From Vibrio sp. ES.051 (GTDB taxonomy: Bacteria; Pseudomonadota; Gammaproteobacteria; Enterobacterales; Vibrionaceae), in NCBI RefSeq assembly GCF_002563795.1, contig NZ_PDJL01000004.1, forward strand, positions 1 to 64,000: a stretch of 64,000 bases of DNA. Reading direction: 5' to 3'. Below, in pieces: positions 10,052 through 19,240 of the stretch. The position numbers and the translations under genes are program-made. Under the pieces are notes generated by a model. That model saw nothing but the letters and a program-made list of their open reading frames with translations, was not told the origin of the DNA and searched no databases. Position 1 is the stretch's first letter. Every line of letters begins with the position of its first letter.

Positions 10052-11878
10052 TTAATCACGAATTTGATAATGAAAACCTAAGAATTGCTTAAATTTCTTC
10101 ACCACATGCAAGCTATGGCGCAGTAAATCACGTTCGGTTCTATCGAGTGGTTTGATATCGATATTATTCAGCGCTTCTTGTTTTTTAAGCTGCTGACTGA
10201 GACGGATTTTGAAGAACAGTTTCAGGGCTTCATTAAGGTTATCCGCAGTTTCTGACTCTAAGATGCGTTTTTTCCTTAGTGCTTCGATGCGCTCAAAGGT
10301 GTTCTTTTCTTCAATGGCGTATTCCAAAGAGAGGGTGCGAATTCCATGTACAATCGGGAAAATACCGCCCCGCTTAATATCGAGTCCACCTTTGGCACTT
10401 TTTACGTTACCAAACAGGGTAAGGGGCACTGAAAATTGTAATGCTGGACGAGTAAAATCAGACAAGATTAACATGCGGCCTTTCATGGAGTCTCGAAGGT
10501 GCGTGGCGATTGGGGTGAGCAGTTCACGATTCCCCGCCACCGCATGCGCGTCGCTAAAAATCGCCAAATCCATGATCTGTTCTGGCTCGGCTTTACTAAT
10601 CCAAGCATCTAAGGTGTTGAGCCATGCTTGTTGGGTGTTGACCCATTTAGGGTTGTTGACCATCACGTTGCCCGGACAGAGTGGATAGCCGAGTTGCTGT
10701 AAAGTGTGTGTGAAAGATTGCATCACTGGCTCGCATTGTGGCCATTCCACCCCATCTTGAAGTATGAGGGCATTGTCTTGGTCGGTTTTGAGGATTTGTT
10801 CTCCACGCCCTTCAGAGCCGAGCACGATTAAGCAGCAATGGTCATGCATAGCAGGAGGAACCACCAACTCGAACGCTTTCTCAATAATTTGTTCATTCAC
10901 CGCAGAAATCAGTTCCATGATAAAGCGGGTTCGAATGCCATTTTTCAATAAGCTTTCGACTAATTGACGTTGTCGGTTAGCCGCCAGCGCGAGCTCTTCG
11001 ACGCTGCTGGCTCTGGCAATACTGAGCGTTAACACGTGAGAGTGGGTCGAGAACGCACTGAGTATTTGAGTCATATCCAGCATGCCGACGGCTTGGTTGC
11101 CATCACACACCATCAGTCGCTTCATTCGATTGCGAGTCATGGTGATCATGGCATTAAACAAAAAGTCGCCTTCCTCTACGTGGTAAACCGGAAACGTGGC
11201 GATGTCACCCACAGGCGTGTCTAGCGCACAGCCATCTAACATGACGGAGTGAAGCATATTGGTTCGAGTCACAATGGCGTAAGGATGGGCCGACGGTGAT
11301 TGCTCAACGCGCGGGTCGTCTAGATTGAGTTCGACCAGTGCGGCATCAATCCCTTTCTTTTTAAGGGTTTGTGTCACCTCGTTTATCGGCGTTTCTGGAG
11401 TAAGGAGCATTGGTGGGTGGTAAATGCTGCTATCAACTTTGGTCAGAATAAACTCCGCCAAGTTCTGTTGTTGGTGCGCGGCTTCGATGAGTTCTTGTCG
11501 TTTTGATAAGTTGTTATCGAAATAGGCCGCGAATTGACCATTCTGGTTGTAAAGTTCGAGGAAGGTTTCTTTGGGTAACAAGTAAGAAAGTGTGTCTTCA
11601 AGCGCAATATATTGATGGCGGATGTTGTCTTCAAACAGCGAGCGTACATCGAACATATCGTCATTGGCGTAATGCGCGAACACTTCTTGTTGATCTTCTG
11701 AACGTTCTTCAACCGCACCTTTTATGAGAATATGCAGGTGTGAATTGGTTTGCCCACAAGACAAAATGACATCTCGAGCTCGATAGTAGGCCACATCAAG
11801 GGACGAGCGAAGTCGCGCTTGCTGCGCCTCGGTCAAACGGTCGAACGGTGGAGACTGCATGTTAAATTTGTCAGGCAT
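10052..11878 (-). CDS. DUF294 nucleotidyltransferase-like protein with cNMP-binding and CBS domains
   Basis: The 608-residue protein appears to have, in order, a cyclic-nucleotide-binding-like domain (about 10-130), a CBS pair (about 150-280), a GlnD-like nucleotidyltransferase domain with GSEGRGEQ at 354-361 and TDQDNA at 365-370, and a C-terminal helical substrate-binding domain. This is the DUF294 architecture; its biochemical activity is not established. I take the ATG at 11876-11878. A TTG at 11918-11920 with GAGAGG four bases upstream is a real alternative and would add 14 residues. It is upstream of and probably co-transcribed with the exonuclease. Confidence 0.85.
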   Translation of the reverse strand: MPDKFNMQSPPFDRLTEAQQARLRSSLDVAYYRARDVILSCGQTNSHLHILIKGAVEERSEDQQEVFAHYANDDMFDVRSLFEDNIRHQYIALEDTLSYLLPKETFLELYNQNGQFAAYFDNNLSKRQELIEAAHQQQNLAEFILTKVDSSIYHPPMLLTPETPINEVTQTLKKKGIDAALVELNLDDPRVEQSPSAHPYAIVTRTNMLHSVMLDGCALDTPVGDIATFPVYHVEEGDFLFNAMITMTRNRMKRLMVCDGNQAVGMLDMTQILSAFSTHSHVLTLSIARASSVEELALAANRQRQLVESLLKNGIRTRFIMELISAVNEQIIEKAFELVVPPAMHDHCCLIVLGSEGRGEQILKTDQDNALILQDGVEWPQCEPVMQSFTHTLQQLGYPLCPGNVMVNNPKWVNTQQAWLNTLDAWISKAEPEQIMDLAIFSDAHAVAGNRELLTPIATHLRDSMKGRMLILSDFTRPALQFSVPLTLFGNVKSAKGGLDIKRGGIFPIVHGIRTLSLEYAIEEKNTFERIEALRKKRILESETADNLNEALKLFFKIRLSQQLKKQEALNNIDIKPLDRTERDLLRHSLHVVKKFKQFLGFHYQIRD

Positions 11879-11947
11879 GAGAGCACCAGTAGTGTAAGGA
11901 ACACATTCTAAGTCTGACAAATTTCCTCTCGGAAGCCAGACGACTTT

Positions 11948-11955
11948 GGTCTAAT
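11948..11955 (-). promoter_or_regulatory. ATTAGACC motif upstream of the DUF294 gene
   Basis: Reads ATTAGACCAAAG on the minus strand, about 70 bp upstream of the 11878 start. It shares its core with motifs near acs, crbS, the symporter and aroQ. The regulatory role is inferred. Confidence 0.35.
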
Positions 11956-12106
11956 CAGGCTGATTTCGCTGCAAGAGACTGAATGTCGCAATATTGGTCT
12001 CCCATCGAGGAAATGATAAGTTGTCTATTCTTCCCTTTTTCTAATACGCATAGCGATCCATAATTCATGATTCGAACGTTGATGTTCCCATTTTAGGATA
12101 TTAGAA

Positions 12107-13291
12107 ATGTTGAAACCTTCTCCGTATGGCTGGATTTCCCAGTACTTTCTCGGATTCTTTTTTGCGTATGGCGTGTACCTGCCATTCTGGTCGTTATGGT
12201 TTAAAGAACAGGGGGTCTCCTCGACAGACATCGGCCTGTTGGTCGGGTTAGGTCTGGCGACGCGTTGTGTGGCCAATATCGTTATCACCCCGCGAGTTCA
12301 TAAAGTTGAGCACCTTATGCCGGCTTTACGTTGGTTGAGCTTTGCTGCCCTCCTTTTTGTTGGATTTCACTTTTTTACAGGGGGCAGTTTTTGGTTGATG
12401 GCGTTAGCCACGGTGTTGTTTAACCTTTGCTGTGGACCGATTGTGCCGTTATCTGATGCAATGGCAAACTACTATGCGCGTTTGAAAATGCTCGACTATG
12501 GGCGCACACGGCTATGGGGGTCGATAGCCTTTATCGCAGGATCGACCGTCGTGGGTTATCTGGTGGCCGAGTTTGGCTCTGATATGATTCTGTACACCGC
12601 GATGGTGGGGGTTTTCGTTTCGTTACTGTTTGTGATGCGGGCGACCAACCCCATGCCCGTCACCCTTGGTGGGAAAAGTGCTGAACGTCCCAAATTGACT
12701 GCACTTTTGACCGATAAACCCGTTGTTAAGTTCTTAGTGTTAGTGTCATTGATTCAGGGCAGTCATGCTGCGTATTACGGTTTTAGTGCCATTCACTGGA
12801 AAGCGGCAGGTCACTCAGAAGATGTGATTGGGTATTTGTGGAGCTTAGGTGTGGCGGCCGAGGTGGCGATATTTGCGTTGAGTAAGCGCTTGTTCGTCGG
12901 TTGGACATTGCGCGCCCTATTCCTTGTTGCGGCTTTTGGCGTGATGATGCGTTGGGGCATCACCGCATCGACCACATCAATTGTTGCGCTTGTGGTTGTT
13001 CAGTTATTGCATGGTGTGACGTTTGCGACGGCGCACATCGCTGCCATCCAATACATCCAATACTCGGAAGAAAATAAAATGGTGGCGCTGCAAGCGTTGT
13101 ATAACGCGATTCCACTAGGGGCCTTTATCGCGTTAATGACAGTGCTCAGCGGCTGGGGTTATGAGCATTGGGGAGCGCTTGTGTTCTGGGGCATGGCCGC
13201 GATGGGATTGTTGGCGTTGTTCATCAAGCTGGACCCGCAAGAGCCTCATGTGGTTGATGTCTCTGACAAGTCTCTTGAAACACAGAATTAG
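12107..13291 (+). CDS. MFS transporter, 3-phenylpropionate (HcaT)-like
   Basis: The 394-residue protein is strongly hydrophobic, with about twelve transmembrane segments, and resembles the nucleoside/HcaT group of the major facilitator superfamily. Typical features are the N-terminal YFLGFFFAYGVYLPFWSLW helix and the LDYGRTRLWGSIAFI segment between helices 4 and 5. Substrate assignment by name only (3-phenylpropionate) is weak, since no hca catabolic genes are nearby. It is followed by a strong terminator, and the crbS gene starts just beyond it. Confidence 0.85.
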   Translation: MLKPSPYGWISQYFLGFFFAYGVYLPFWSLWFKEQGVSSTDIGLLVGLGLATRCVANIVITPRVHKVEHLMPALRWLSFAALLFVGFHFFTGGSFWLMALATVLFNLCCGPIVPLSDAMANYYARLKMLDYGRTRLWGSIAFIAGSTVVGYLVAEFGSDMILYTAMVGVFVSLLFVMRATNPMPVTLGGKSAERPKLTALLTDKPVVKFLVLVSLIQGSHAAYYGFSAIHWKAAGHSEDVIGYLWSLGVAAEVAIFALSKRLFVGWTLRALFLVAAFGVMMRWGITASTTSIVALVVVQLLHGVTFATAHIAAIQYIQYSEENKMVALQALYNAIPLGAFIALMTVLSGWGYEHWGALVFWGMAAMGLLALFIKLDPQEPHVVDVSDKSLETQN

Positions 13292-13294
13292 ACT
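13287..13294 (+). promoter_or_regulatory. ATTAGACT motif upstream of crbS
   Basis: Overlaps the MFS stop codon, 108 bp upstream of the crbS ATG. It is centred in a perfect 7-bp inverted repeat, CACAGAA-N6-TTCTGTG (13281-13300). It matches the ATTAGACY core found upstream of acs and the symporter. It may be coincidental, as it partly overlaps coding sequence. Confidence 0.3.
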
Positions 13295-13350
13295 TCTGTG
13301 ACAAAGGTTAAAAACTAAGCTTTGTCACCATTGTGAAAGCAGTGTTAAAT

Positions 13351-13380
13351 AAAACCTCTCCCGGTGGAGAGGTTTTTTAT
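13351..13380 (+). terminator. Terminator of the MFS transporter gene
   Basis: Stem AAAACCTCTCC / GGAGAGGTTTT (13351-13361, 13366-13376), loop CGGT, followed by further Ts. Because it lies just before the crbS ATG, it argues against the longer in-frame crbS start at 13333. Confidence 0.9.
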
Positions 13381-13401
13381 TTCTGTAAGAAAGGATATCG
13401 A

Positions 13402-16400
13402 ATGCAAGGATGGCTGGTGGTTCCCGTTTCTTTGGCGTATTTGGGGGCCTTATTTATCATCGCGTGGTACGGCGACATTCAGAAAAAATGGTTAGCGCGT
13501 TGGCGGCCGTGGATTTATAGCCTTTCCATTGCGGTCTACTGTACCTCGTGGACTTTCTACGGCACGGTCGGGCAGGCCAGCAATAACCCTTGGTCCTTCT
13601 TGCCCATCTATATTGCGCCAATCTTGGTCTTCACCATTGGTTGGCGCGTTCTGGCTCGGCTTATCTTGATTGCTAAACGAGAGCACATCACCTCCATTGC
13701 TGACTTTATCGGTGCGCGTTACGGCAAATCCCAAGGGTTGGCTGTGATCGTCACCCTTATTGCCGTTGTCGGTATCCTGCCTTACATCGCGTTGCAGCTG
13801 CGTGGTATTACGATGGGATTAGAAATCATAGCCCCTGAGCTAGCCAGCGATTTTGGATATCAAAACGACAGTGTGTCTTGGTTTGTGGTTGTCGCGCTGG
13901 CGATTTTTACCATGTTGTTCGGGACTCGCCATATTGATAATACTGAACATCACCGAGGAATGATGATGGCGATTGCGTTTGAATCGATCATCAAGCTGTT
14001 GGCATTTCTGGTGGTCGGGATTTTCATTGTGTGGTTAGCGATGAATACCGATAACTTCAGCTTAATGAACGTGGCGGCGCAGACCTATCAATCTCCTAAC
14101 GTGCCGACCTTACTGATTCATACCGTACTGACCATGTTGGCGATTGTCTGTTTGCCACGCCAGTTCCACACCATGGTTGTCGAAAACGAACGTGCGCAAG
14201 ATTTGCATACCGCGCGCTGGTTGTTTCCTATTTATCTGATCCTGATGGGCATTTTCGTTTTACCCATCGCGTGGGTAGGGCAAGGTCTGTTAAGCGGCAC
14301 GGCGCCAGATACTTATGTGATCAGTGTGCCGATGGCGGTGGGTGCCAGTGAAATCGCCTTGCTGGCGTTTTTAGGCGGCACATCGGCCGCGAGTGGGATG
14401 GTGATCGTATCCACGATTGCACTCGCGATCATGGTGTCGAATGACTTGGTCATGCCACTTTTGCTGCGTCGTATGCGCCTAACTCAGCGCAACCATCATC
14501 ACTTTTCTGAATTGTTGTTGCGTATCCGCCGCGCGCTGATTTTGATCTTGTTGATTGGCGCGTGGGGCTTTTATCAAGCGTTAGATACGATTCATTCACT
14601 CTCGGCGATAGGGTTTCTCTCGTTTGCTGCTATTACCCAGTTCGCGCCAGCGTTGATTGGTGGCATGTATTGGCGTCGGGGTAATAAGAAAGGGGTATAC
14701 GTTGGGCTCGCGGTTGGCTTCACGATTTGGTTAGTCACGTTAATGAGCCAAACCGACATGCTTGCGGGGGATGCCAGCAATAACCTTTTGATTTGGTTAA
14801 TCACGCCACCAGATGTATTCACGCGCTTTGACGTGGCGATTTCAGATTGGGGGATGATCCTCAGTGTCGTCGCCAATGCTGTGTGTTTTTTGGTGGTGTC
14901 GATGGCAACCAAGCCAAGCCTAAGTGAGCGCTTACAATCGGCTTCCTTTGTTGGAACCCCGCTCCCTGAAAGCGAAAACATGAGCCTTTATCAGAGTCGA
15001 GTGACGGTGGCAGAATTAGAAATGCTGGCATCGCGCTTTGTGGGGCGAACGCGAGTGAAGGCAGCGTTTCAAGCTTACTGGAGTCAGCAGAGAGAAGAGT
15101 TGATGCCTAATCAGCAAGCGCCATCTTCCTTGATTCGGCATACCGAGCGTGTGCTCGCCGGGGTATTTGGGGCCTCTTCTGCTAAGTTAGTACTCACTTC
15201 CGCATTGCAAGGAAGAAACATGCAGTTGGAAGAGGTCGCGACCATCGTCGATGAAGCCTCTGAACTGTACGATTTTAGCCGTGGATTGCTCCAAGGTGCG
15301 ATCGAGCATATTGGTCAAGGTATTGCGGTCGTCGATAAACAATTACGCTTGGTAGCGTGGAACCAACGCTACTTAGAGTTATTTGAATTTCCGCCTGGTT
15401 TGATCCAAGTTGGGCGACCGATAGCGGACGTGATTCGGCATAATGCGGAGCAAGGTTTGTGTGGTCCTGGTGACCCTGATGATCACGTGCGTCGCCGGGT
15501 CCATTACTTAGAGCAAGGCTCGCGACATACCTCTTCGAGAGTGCGTCCCGATGGACGAGTGATTGAAGTGCAGGGCAACCCAATGCCGGGTGGGGGCTTT
15601 GTCATGAGCTTTACCGATATCACCGTGTTTCGTAATGCAGAACAAGCGTTGAAAGACGCTAACGAGACACTGGAAGAAAGAGTACGACTGCGGACGCGGG
15701 AGCTGGAGCAACTTAATAAACAGCTAGTGGCAGCAACTCAGCGCTCAGATTTGGAGTCCAAATCTAAATCACGTTTCTTGGCTGCGGTGAGTCATGACTT
15801 GATGCAGCCGCTGAATGCAGCGCGACTGTTTGCTTCTTCTCTTTCTGAAGTCGCGAAAGACAATGAAACGAAACGGTTATCGGCACATATTGAAAGTGCA
15901 CTCGGCGCTGCTGAAGATTTGATTGGTGATCTGCTGGATATTTCTCGTCTCGAATCTGGCAAGCTTGAAGTGAATCAACATGGCTTTGCGGTTAATGATG
16001 TGTTGTCGAATTTGAATGCTGAATTCAGTGCTCTGGCCAAACAACAGGGAATCGCGTTCTCGATGATCCCCTCTTCTTTAATGGTCAAATCTGATCCGAA
16101 ACTGTTGCGCCGGGTGGTGCAAAACTTTCTGACCAATGCGTTTCGTTATAACCCCAATGGCAAGGTCGCCTTGGGGGTTCGCCGCGTGAAAGGGCGCGTG
16201 CGCATTGATGTGTGGGATAACGGTGTGGGCATTGAAGAGGAAAAGCAGCAAGAGATTTTTGAAGAATTTAACCGCGGTACGCAGGTGCGTTCCGATCAAG
16301 GCTTGGGGCTTGGTCTGGCGATTTCTAAAGGCATTGCCCAAGTGCTTGGGCATGAAATTTCGATGCGTTCTTGGTTTGGCAAAGGCAGCGTATTTTCCAT

Positions 16401-16833
16401 CACGTTGGATAAGGCGGATTATGTTCAGCCGCATCCTGTTCAGGCCGCAGCAAGCCCTCAATCTGAATTATGTCATCTGAGAATTTTATGCGTCGATAAC
16501 GAGCCGGATATTCTGGTTGGCATGGAGAACCTGCTTTCTCGCTGGGGATGCGATACGCGCGTGGCGCTCGATTTGGTGGAAAGTTTACAAGCGTTAGAGG
16601 ATGACTGGGTTCCGGATGTCATTTTTTCTGATTATCGACTCGATGATGGTCGAACCGGTCTGGAAGTGCTACAACAATGTCGCTTGCGGTTGGGTGACCG
16701 TTTTGAAGGGGTGATCATCAGTGCCGATCGTACCGATAAAATGCTCGATGGGATCAAAGCAGATGGGTTCAGCTTTATTGCCAAGCCTGTGAAACCACTC
16801 AAGTTACGCTCGATACTCAATCGAGTTGCGTAG
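13402..16833 (+). CDS. crbS: Hybrid sensor histidine kinase with sodium:solute symporter domain, CrbS
   Basis: This 1143-residue sensor begins with an SSS-type membrane domain of about 13 segments (residues 1-500). A cytoplasmic linker and a PAS-like region follow (IEHIGQGIAVVDKQLRLVAW), then a coiled coil and the kinase core. The phosphorylated histidine is His798 in AAVSHDLMQPLNAAR; the ATPase domain follows with NAFRYNP, and a C-terminal receiver carries Asp1077 in FSDYRLDDGRTG. In V. cholerae CrbS acts with CrbR to switch on acs. Start chosen at the ATG at 13402 with an AAGAAAGGA ribosome-binding site; a longer frame would include the upstream terminator. Its partner crbR lies about 7 kb away rather than adjacent. 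Confidence 0.93.
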   Translation: MQGWLVVPVSLAYLGALFIIAWYGDIQKKWLARWRPWIYSLSIAVYCTSWTFYGTVGQASNNPWSFLPIYIAPILVFTIGWRVLARLILIAKREHITSIADFIGARYGKSQGLAVIVTLIAVVGILPYIALQLRGITMGLEIIAPELASDFGYQNDSVSWFVVVALAIFTMLFGTRHIDNTEHHRGMMMAIAFESIIKLLAFLVVGIFIVWLAMNTDNFSLMNVAAQTYQSPNVPTLLIHTVLTMLAIVCLPRQFHTMVVENERAQDLHTARWLFPIYLILMGIFVLPIAWVGQGLLSGTAPDTYVISVPMAVGASEIALLAFLGGTSAASGMVIVSTIALAIMVSNDLVMPLLLRRMRLTQRNHHHFSELLLRIRRALILILLIGAWGFYQALDTIHSLSAIGFLSFAAITQFAPALIGGMYWRRGNKKGVYVGLAVGFTIWLVTLMSQTDMLAGDASNNLLIWLITPPDVFTRFDVAISDWGMILSVVANAVCFLVVSMATKPSLSERLQSASFVGTPLPESENMSLYQSRVTVAELEMLASRFVGRTRVKAAFQAYWSQQREELMPNQQAPSSLIRHTERVLAGVFGASSAKLVLTSALQGRNMQLEEVATIVDEASELYDFSRGLLQGAIEHIGQGIAVVDKQLRLVAWNQRYLELFEFPPGLIQVGRPIADVIRHNAEQGLCGPGDPDDHVRRRVHYLEQGSRHTSSRVRPDGRVIEVQGNPMPGGGFVMSFTDITVFRNAEQALKDANETLEERVRLRTRELEQLNKQLVAATQRSDLESKSKSRFLAAVSHDLMQPLNAARLFASSLSEVAKDNETKRLSAHIESALGAAEDLIGDLLDISRLESGKLEVNQHGFAVNDVLSNLNAEFSALAKQQGIAFSMIPSSLMVKSDPKLLRRVVQNFLTNAFRYNPNGKVALGVRRVKGRVRIDVWDNGVGIEEEKQQEIFEEFNRGTQVRSDQGLGLGLAISKGIAQVLGHEISMRSWFGKGSVFSITLDKADYVQPHPVQAAASPQSELCHLRILCVDNEPDILVGMENLLSRWGCDTRVALDLVESLQALEDDWVPDVIFSDYRLDDGRTGLEVLQQCRLRLGDRFEGVIISADRTDKMLDGIKADGFSFIAKPVKPLKLRSILNRVA

Positions 16834-16860
16834 GTTTGGATAGTTCAACGATTGAACCGA

Positions 16861-16886
16861 CAGAGACCTCCTGATGGCGGTCTCTG
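16861..16886. terminator. Possible bidirectional terminator between crbS and fumC
   Basis: Inverted repeat CAGAGACC / GGTCTCTG (16861-16868, 16879-16886) between two convergent genes. No clear T-run, so the call is tentative. Confidence 0.45.
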
Positions 16887-16896
16887 CGTCTTCCGC

Positions 16897-18282
16897 TTAG
16901 TTAGCGACGCCGCCTTGGGTCAGCTTAGCAGGATTTAACAAGCGTTCTAGTGTCGCTCGATCTAAATCGGTCTCTTCTTCTGCGACATCAATGATCGCAC
17001 GGCCTTGTTGGTACGCTTTCTTCGCCACCTCTGCCGCTTTGAGATAGCCGATCACGGGATTCAGTGCGGTCACCAGAATCGGATTCTTAGCCAAGGCAAT
17101 GTTTAAGTTATCTTGGCGAACGTCGAACGTGGCGATGGCTTTGTCTGCCAATGCAATTGCGCTATTAGAAAGTAACTCGACACTCTCTAATACGTTATGA
17201 GCAATCACGGGCAGCATCACGTTGAGCTGGAAATTTCCCGCTTGGCCTGCCACGGTAATGGTGGTGTCATTGCCGATTACCTGTGCCGAGGCCATCGCTG
17301 CCGCCTCTGGGATCACGGGGTTTACTTTACCCGGCATGATGGAAGAGCCTGGCTGCAAGCTTTGCAGTTCGATTTCACCCAAGCCAGCCAGTGGGCCGGA
17401 GTTCATCCAGCGGAGATCGTTGGCGATCTTCATGATCGCGACGGCTGCGGTTTTGAGTTGTCCAGATAGTGCCACGATCGCGTCCTGGCTGCTGAGGTTG
17501 AAAAAGAAGTTATTACTGGCTGTGAATTGAATCCGAGTCGATTGAGTCAAATTACTCGCGAATAAATCGGCAAAGCGTGGATCCGCGTTGATTCCGGTGC
17601 CGACTGCCGTGCCACCTTGTGCGAGCGCTTTCACGGCTGGGAGCGTATGCTCAATCGCCTGTTTCGCGTGTTCAATTTGGAATTGCCAACCGCCGAGTTC
17701 TTGAGCAAAGGTAATTGGCATCGCGTCCATTAGGTGCGTACGACCTGTCTTGACGATGCCTTGCAATGCTTGCCGCTTGGACTCTAACGTTTGGCTGAGA
17801 TGAGAGAGTGCCGGGAATAGCTGCTTTTCGATGGCTAATACCGCGCTGACTTGGATGGCGGTTGGTACTACATCGTTACTGCTTTGCCCCATGTTGACGT
17901 GGTCATTCGGATTCACGGTGCCGCCCAAGTGCTGCGAAGCCAACGTCGCAATCACTTCGTTAGCGTTCATATTTGAACTGGTCCCTGACCCCGTTTGGAA
18001 CACATCAATTGGGAATTGGTCGATGTGTTGACCTTCAATGATGGCCTGAGCGGCTTCATCAATGGCTTTCGCAATATCGCCGTCGAGTCGCTCTAATTGT
18101 GCATTTGTTCGTGCTGCCGTCTGTTTAATGTGGGCTAAGGCTTGGATGAAGCCGGTTGGCATAACATGTCGACTGAAGGAGAAATTGTCGACTGCTCGCT
18201 GGGTTTGGGCTTGATATAGCGCCTCTGATGGAACATTCACGTCGCCCATGCTGTCGGTTTCTATACGGAATTCGCGGCTCAT
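16897..18282 (-). CDS. fumC: Class II fumarate hydratase
   Basis: FumC interconverts fumarate and malate. The 461-residue protein is an iron-independent fumarase of the aspartase/fumarase superfamily, with the signature loop [15 protein letters not shown] and the substrate-binding segments SSNMNANEVIA and TGRTHLMDAMPI. Fumarase signatures distinguish it from aspA at 27.7 kb, which reads [11 protein letters not shown]. It converges on crbS, so its link with the acetate genes is by position only. Confidence 0.97.
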   Translation of the reverse strand: MSREFRIETDSMGDVNVPSEALYQAQTQRAVDNFSFSRHVMPTGFIQALAHIKQTAARTNAQLERLDGDIAKAIDEAAQAIIEGQHIDQFPIDVFQTGSGTSSNMNANEVIATLASQHLGGTVNPNDHVNMGQSSNDVVPTAIQVSAVLAIEKQLFPALSHLSQTLESKRQALQGIVKTGRTHLMDAMPITFAQELGGWQFQIEHAKQAIEHTLPAVKALAQGGTAVGTGINADPRFADLFASNLTQSTRIQFTASNNFFFNLSSQDAIVALSGQLKTAAVAIMKIANDLRWMNSGPLAGLGEIELQSLQPGSSIMPGKVNPVIPEAAAMASAQVIGNDTTITVAGQAGNFQLNVMLPVIAHNVLESVELLSNSAIALADKAIATFDVRQDNLNIALAKNPILVTALNPVIGYLKAAEVAKKAYQQGRAIIDVAEEETDLDRATLERLLNPAKLTQGGVAN

Positions 18283-18663
18283 GGTCGGGTCCTTTGGTTA
18301 ATCGAGTTGGATTTAAATCAGACGTTATGATTGTGGCAATGCGAGAAACGTTACGTCGCTTTGTTCACATTGTGAGTTATCATGGTTGAGGCAAAATAAT
18401 GACCTATCAATCAAGTCGAGACAGACACGGTCAACATGTTGAGTCTTAAATGGGCTCAAAAAAGGCGTCAAGGTGGCCTGTCGGGGTTATAAACCTCTTG
18501 GTTGTAATCATGATGATCAATGTATATAGGTTAGTACTTTATTTGAGCAGTGAGTTGATGGGGATAAAAAAACGATGCCAAGGCGCCGGCAGCAACAGTT
18601 GAGCTTGGTCTCTATACGTTAAAGCTCAACTGTTTGACTTCGCGTTCAGTGATCGCTTAAGTG
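18283..18663. other. Intergenic region upstream of fumC and after the 160-aa gene
   Basis: 381 bp without a recognisable gene. It holds the fumC promoter region and a long perfect inverted repeat at 18594-18634, listed separately. Confidence 0.5.
18560..18634 (-). terminator. Candidate double-hairpin terminator after the 160-aa gene
   Basis: A perfect 13-bp inverted repeat AACAGTTGAGCTT / AAGCTCAACTGTT (18594-18606, 18622-18634; 15-nt loop) begins 29 bp beyond the stop. On the minus strand it is followed by a short GC hairpin (GCCGGCGCC region, about 18578-18592) and then a run of seven Ts near 18566-18572. Confidence 0.55.
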
Positions 18664-19146
18664 CTATTCAGTAAATAAGGTTTCGTATTTCACAAATGCC
18701 GTTTGAGTTTCACCGTAGTAAAGGGTGCCTTCAGATTGAATAACAACCCTCAACCAGCTTTCTTCAGAGGCCGGTTTTGGCAAAGTGATGTACCAGTTTT
18801 TCCCGGCTTGGTCGGCTGGCTGCATCGCGATGGGTTGTGAGGTTTGCTCAGGATCGTCAACGAGCGAGACTTTTACCCCTTCCAGCGGATAAGCGGCATT
18901 GAGAGATAATTCGAGACTGTCTGATGTTAACCGCTCTGAGCGAAATTTAACTTTAAAATCGCCATTTTTCATATCACACAAGCCACTGGTGTAGCGACAG
19001 TTTGACTGACCTGCCAGCTTGTAGCTTTCGCCTTCCTTTGCAGCATGCGGCTTCTCACTGAGCGCCATATCCGCGCCAAAGTAGGCGATCAAAGAAAGAA
19101 CCGGCGCTATCAACAGGGCGAGAATAAAGTGCTTGTTTTTGAACAT
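18664..19146 (-). CDS. Conserved-type membrane-anchored protein of unknown function
   Basis: I do not recognise this 160-residue protein with confidence. It has one N-terminal hydrophobic segment (about residues 7-25) after a short basic stretch, so it is a single-pass membrane protein or lipid-free anchor with the rest in the periplasm. The soluble part resembles a small beta domain, with a cysteine pair in SNCRYTSGLC that could form a disulfide or bind metal. It lies just downstream of the acetate symporter on the same strand, but a terminator separates them. FixH-like proteins have a similar layout, which is a weak resemblance only. Confidence 0.7.
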   Translation of the reverse strand: MFKNKHFILALLIAPVLSLIAYFGADMALSEKPHAAKEGESYKLAGQSNCRYTSGLCDMKNGDFKVKFRSERLTSDSLELSLNAAYPLEGVKVSLVDDPEQTSQPIAMQPADQAGKNWYITLPKPASEESWLRVVIQSEGTLYYGETQTAFVKYETLFTE

Positions 19147-19200
19147 CTTGGCTTCCTTGCAACAACAGACTATGAATACGGTAACTGAAAAATAAGAATA

Positions 19201-19223
19201 AAAAAGCCCCAGACGGGGCTTTT
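19201..19223 (-). terminator. Terminator after the symporter gene
   Basis: Stem AAAAGCCCC / GGGGCTTTT around loop AGAC, with an A-run preceding it that becomes a U-tract on the minus strand. It lies 18 bp beyond the symporter stop. Confidence 0.9.
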
Positions 19224-19240
19224 GTGGTTTTGGTTATGTT

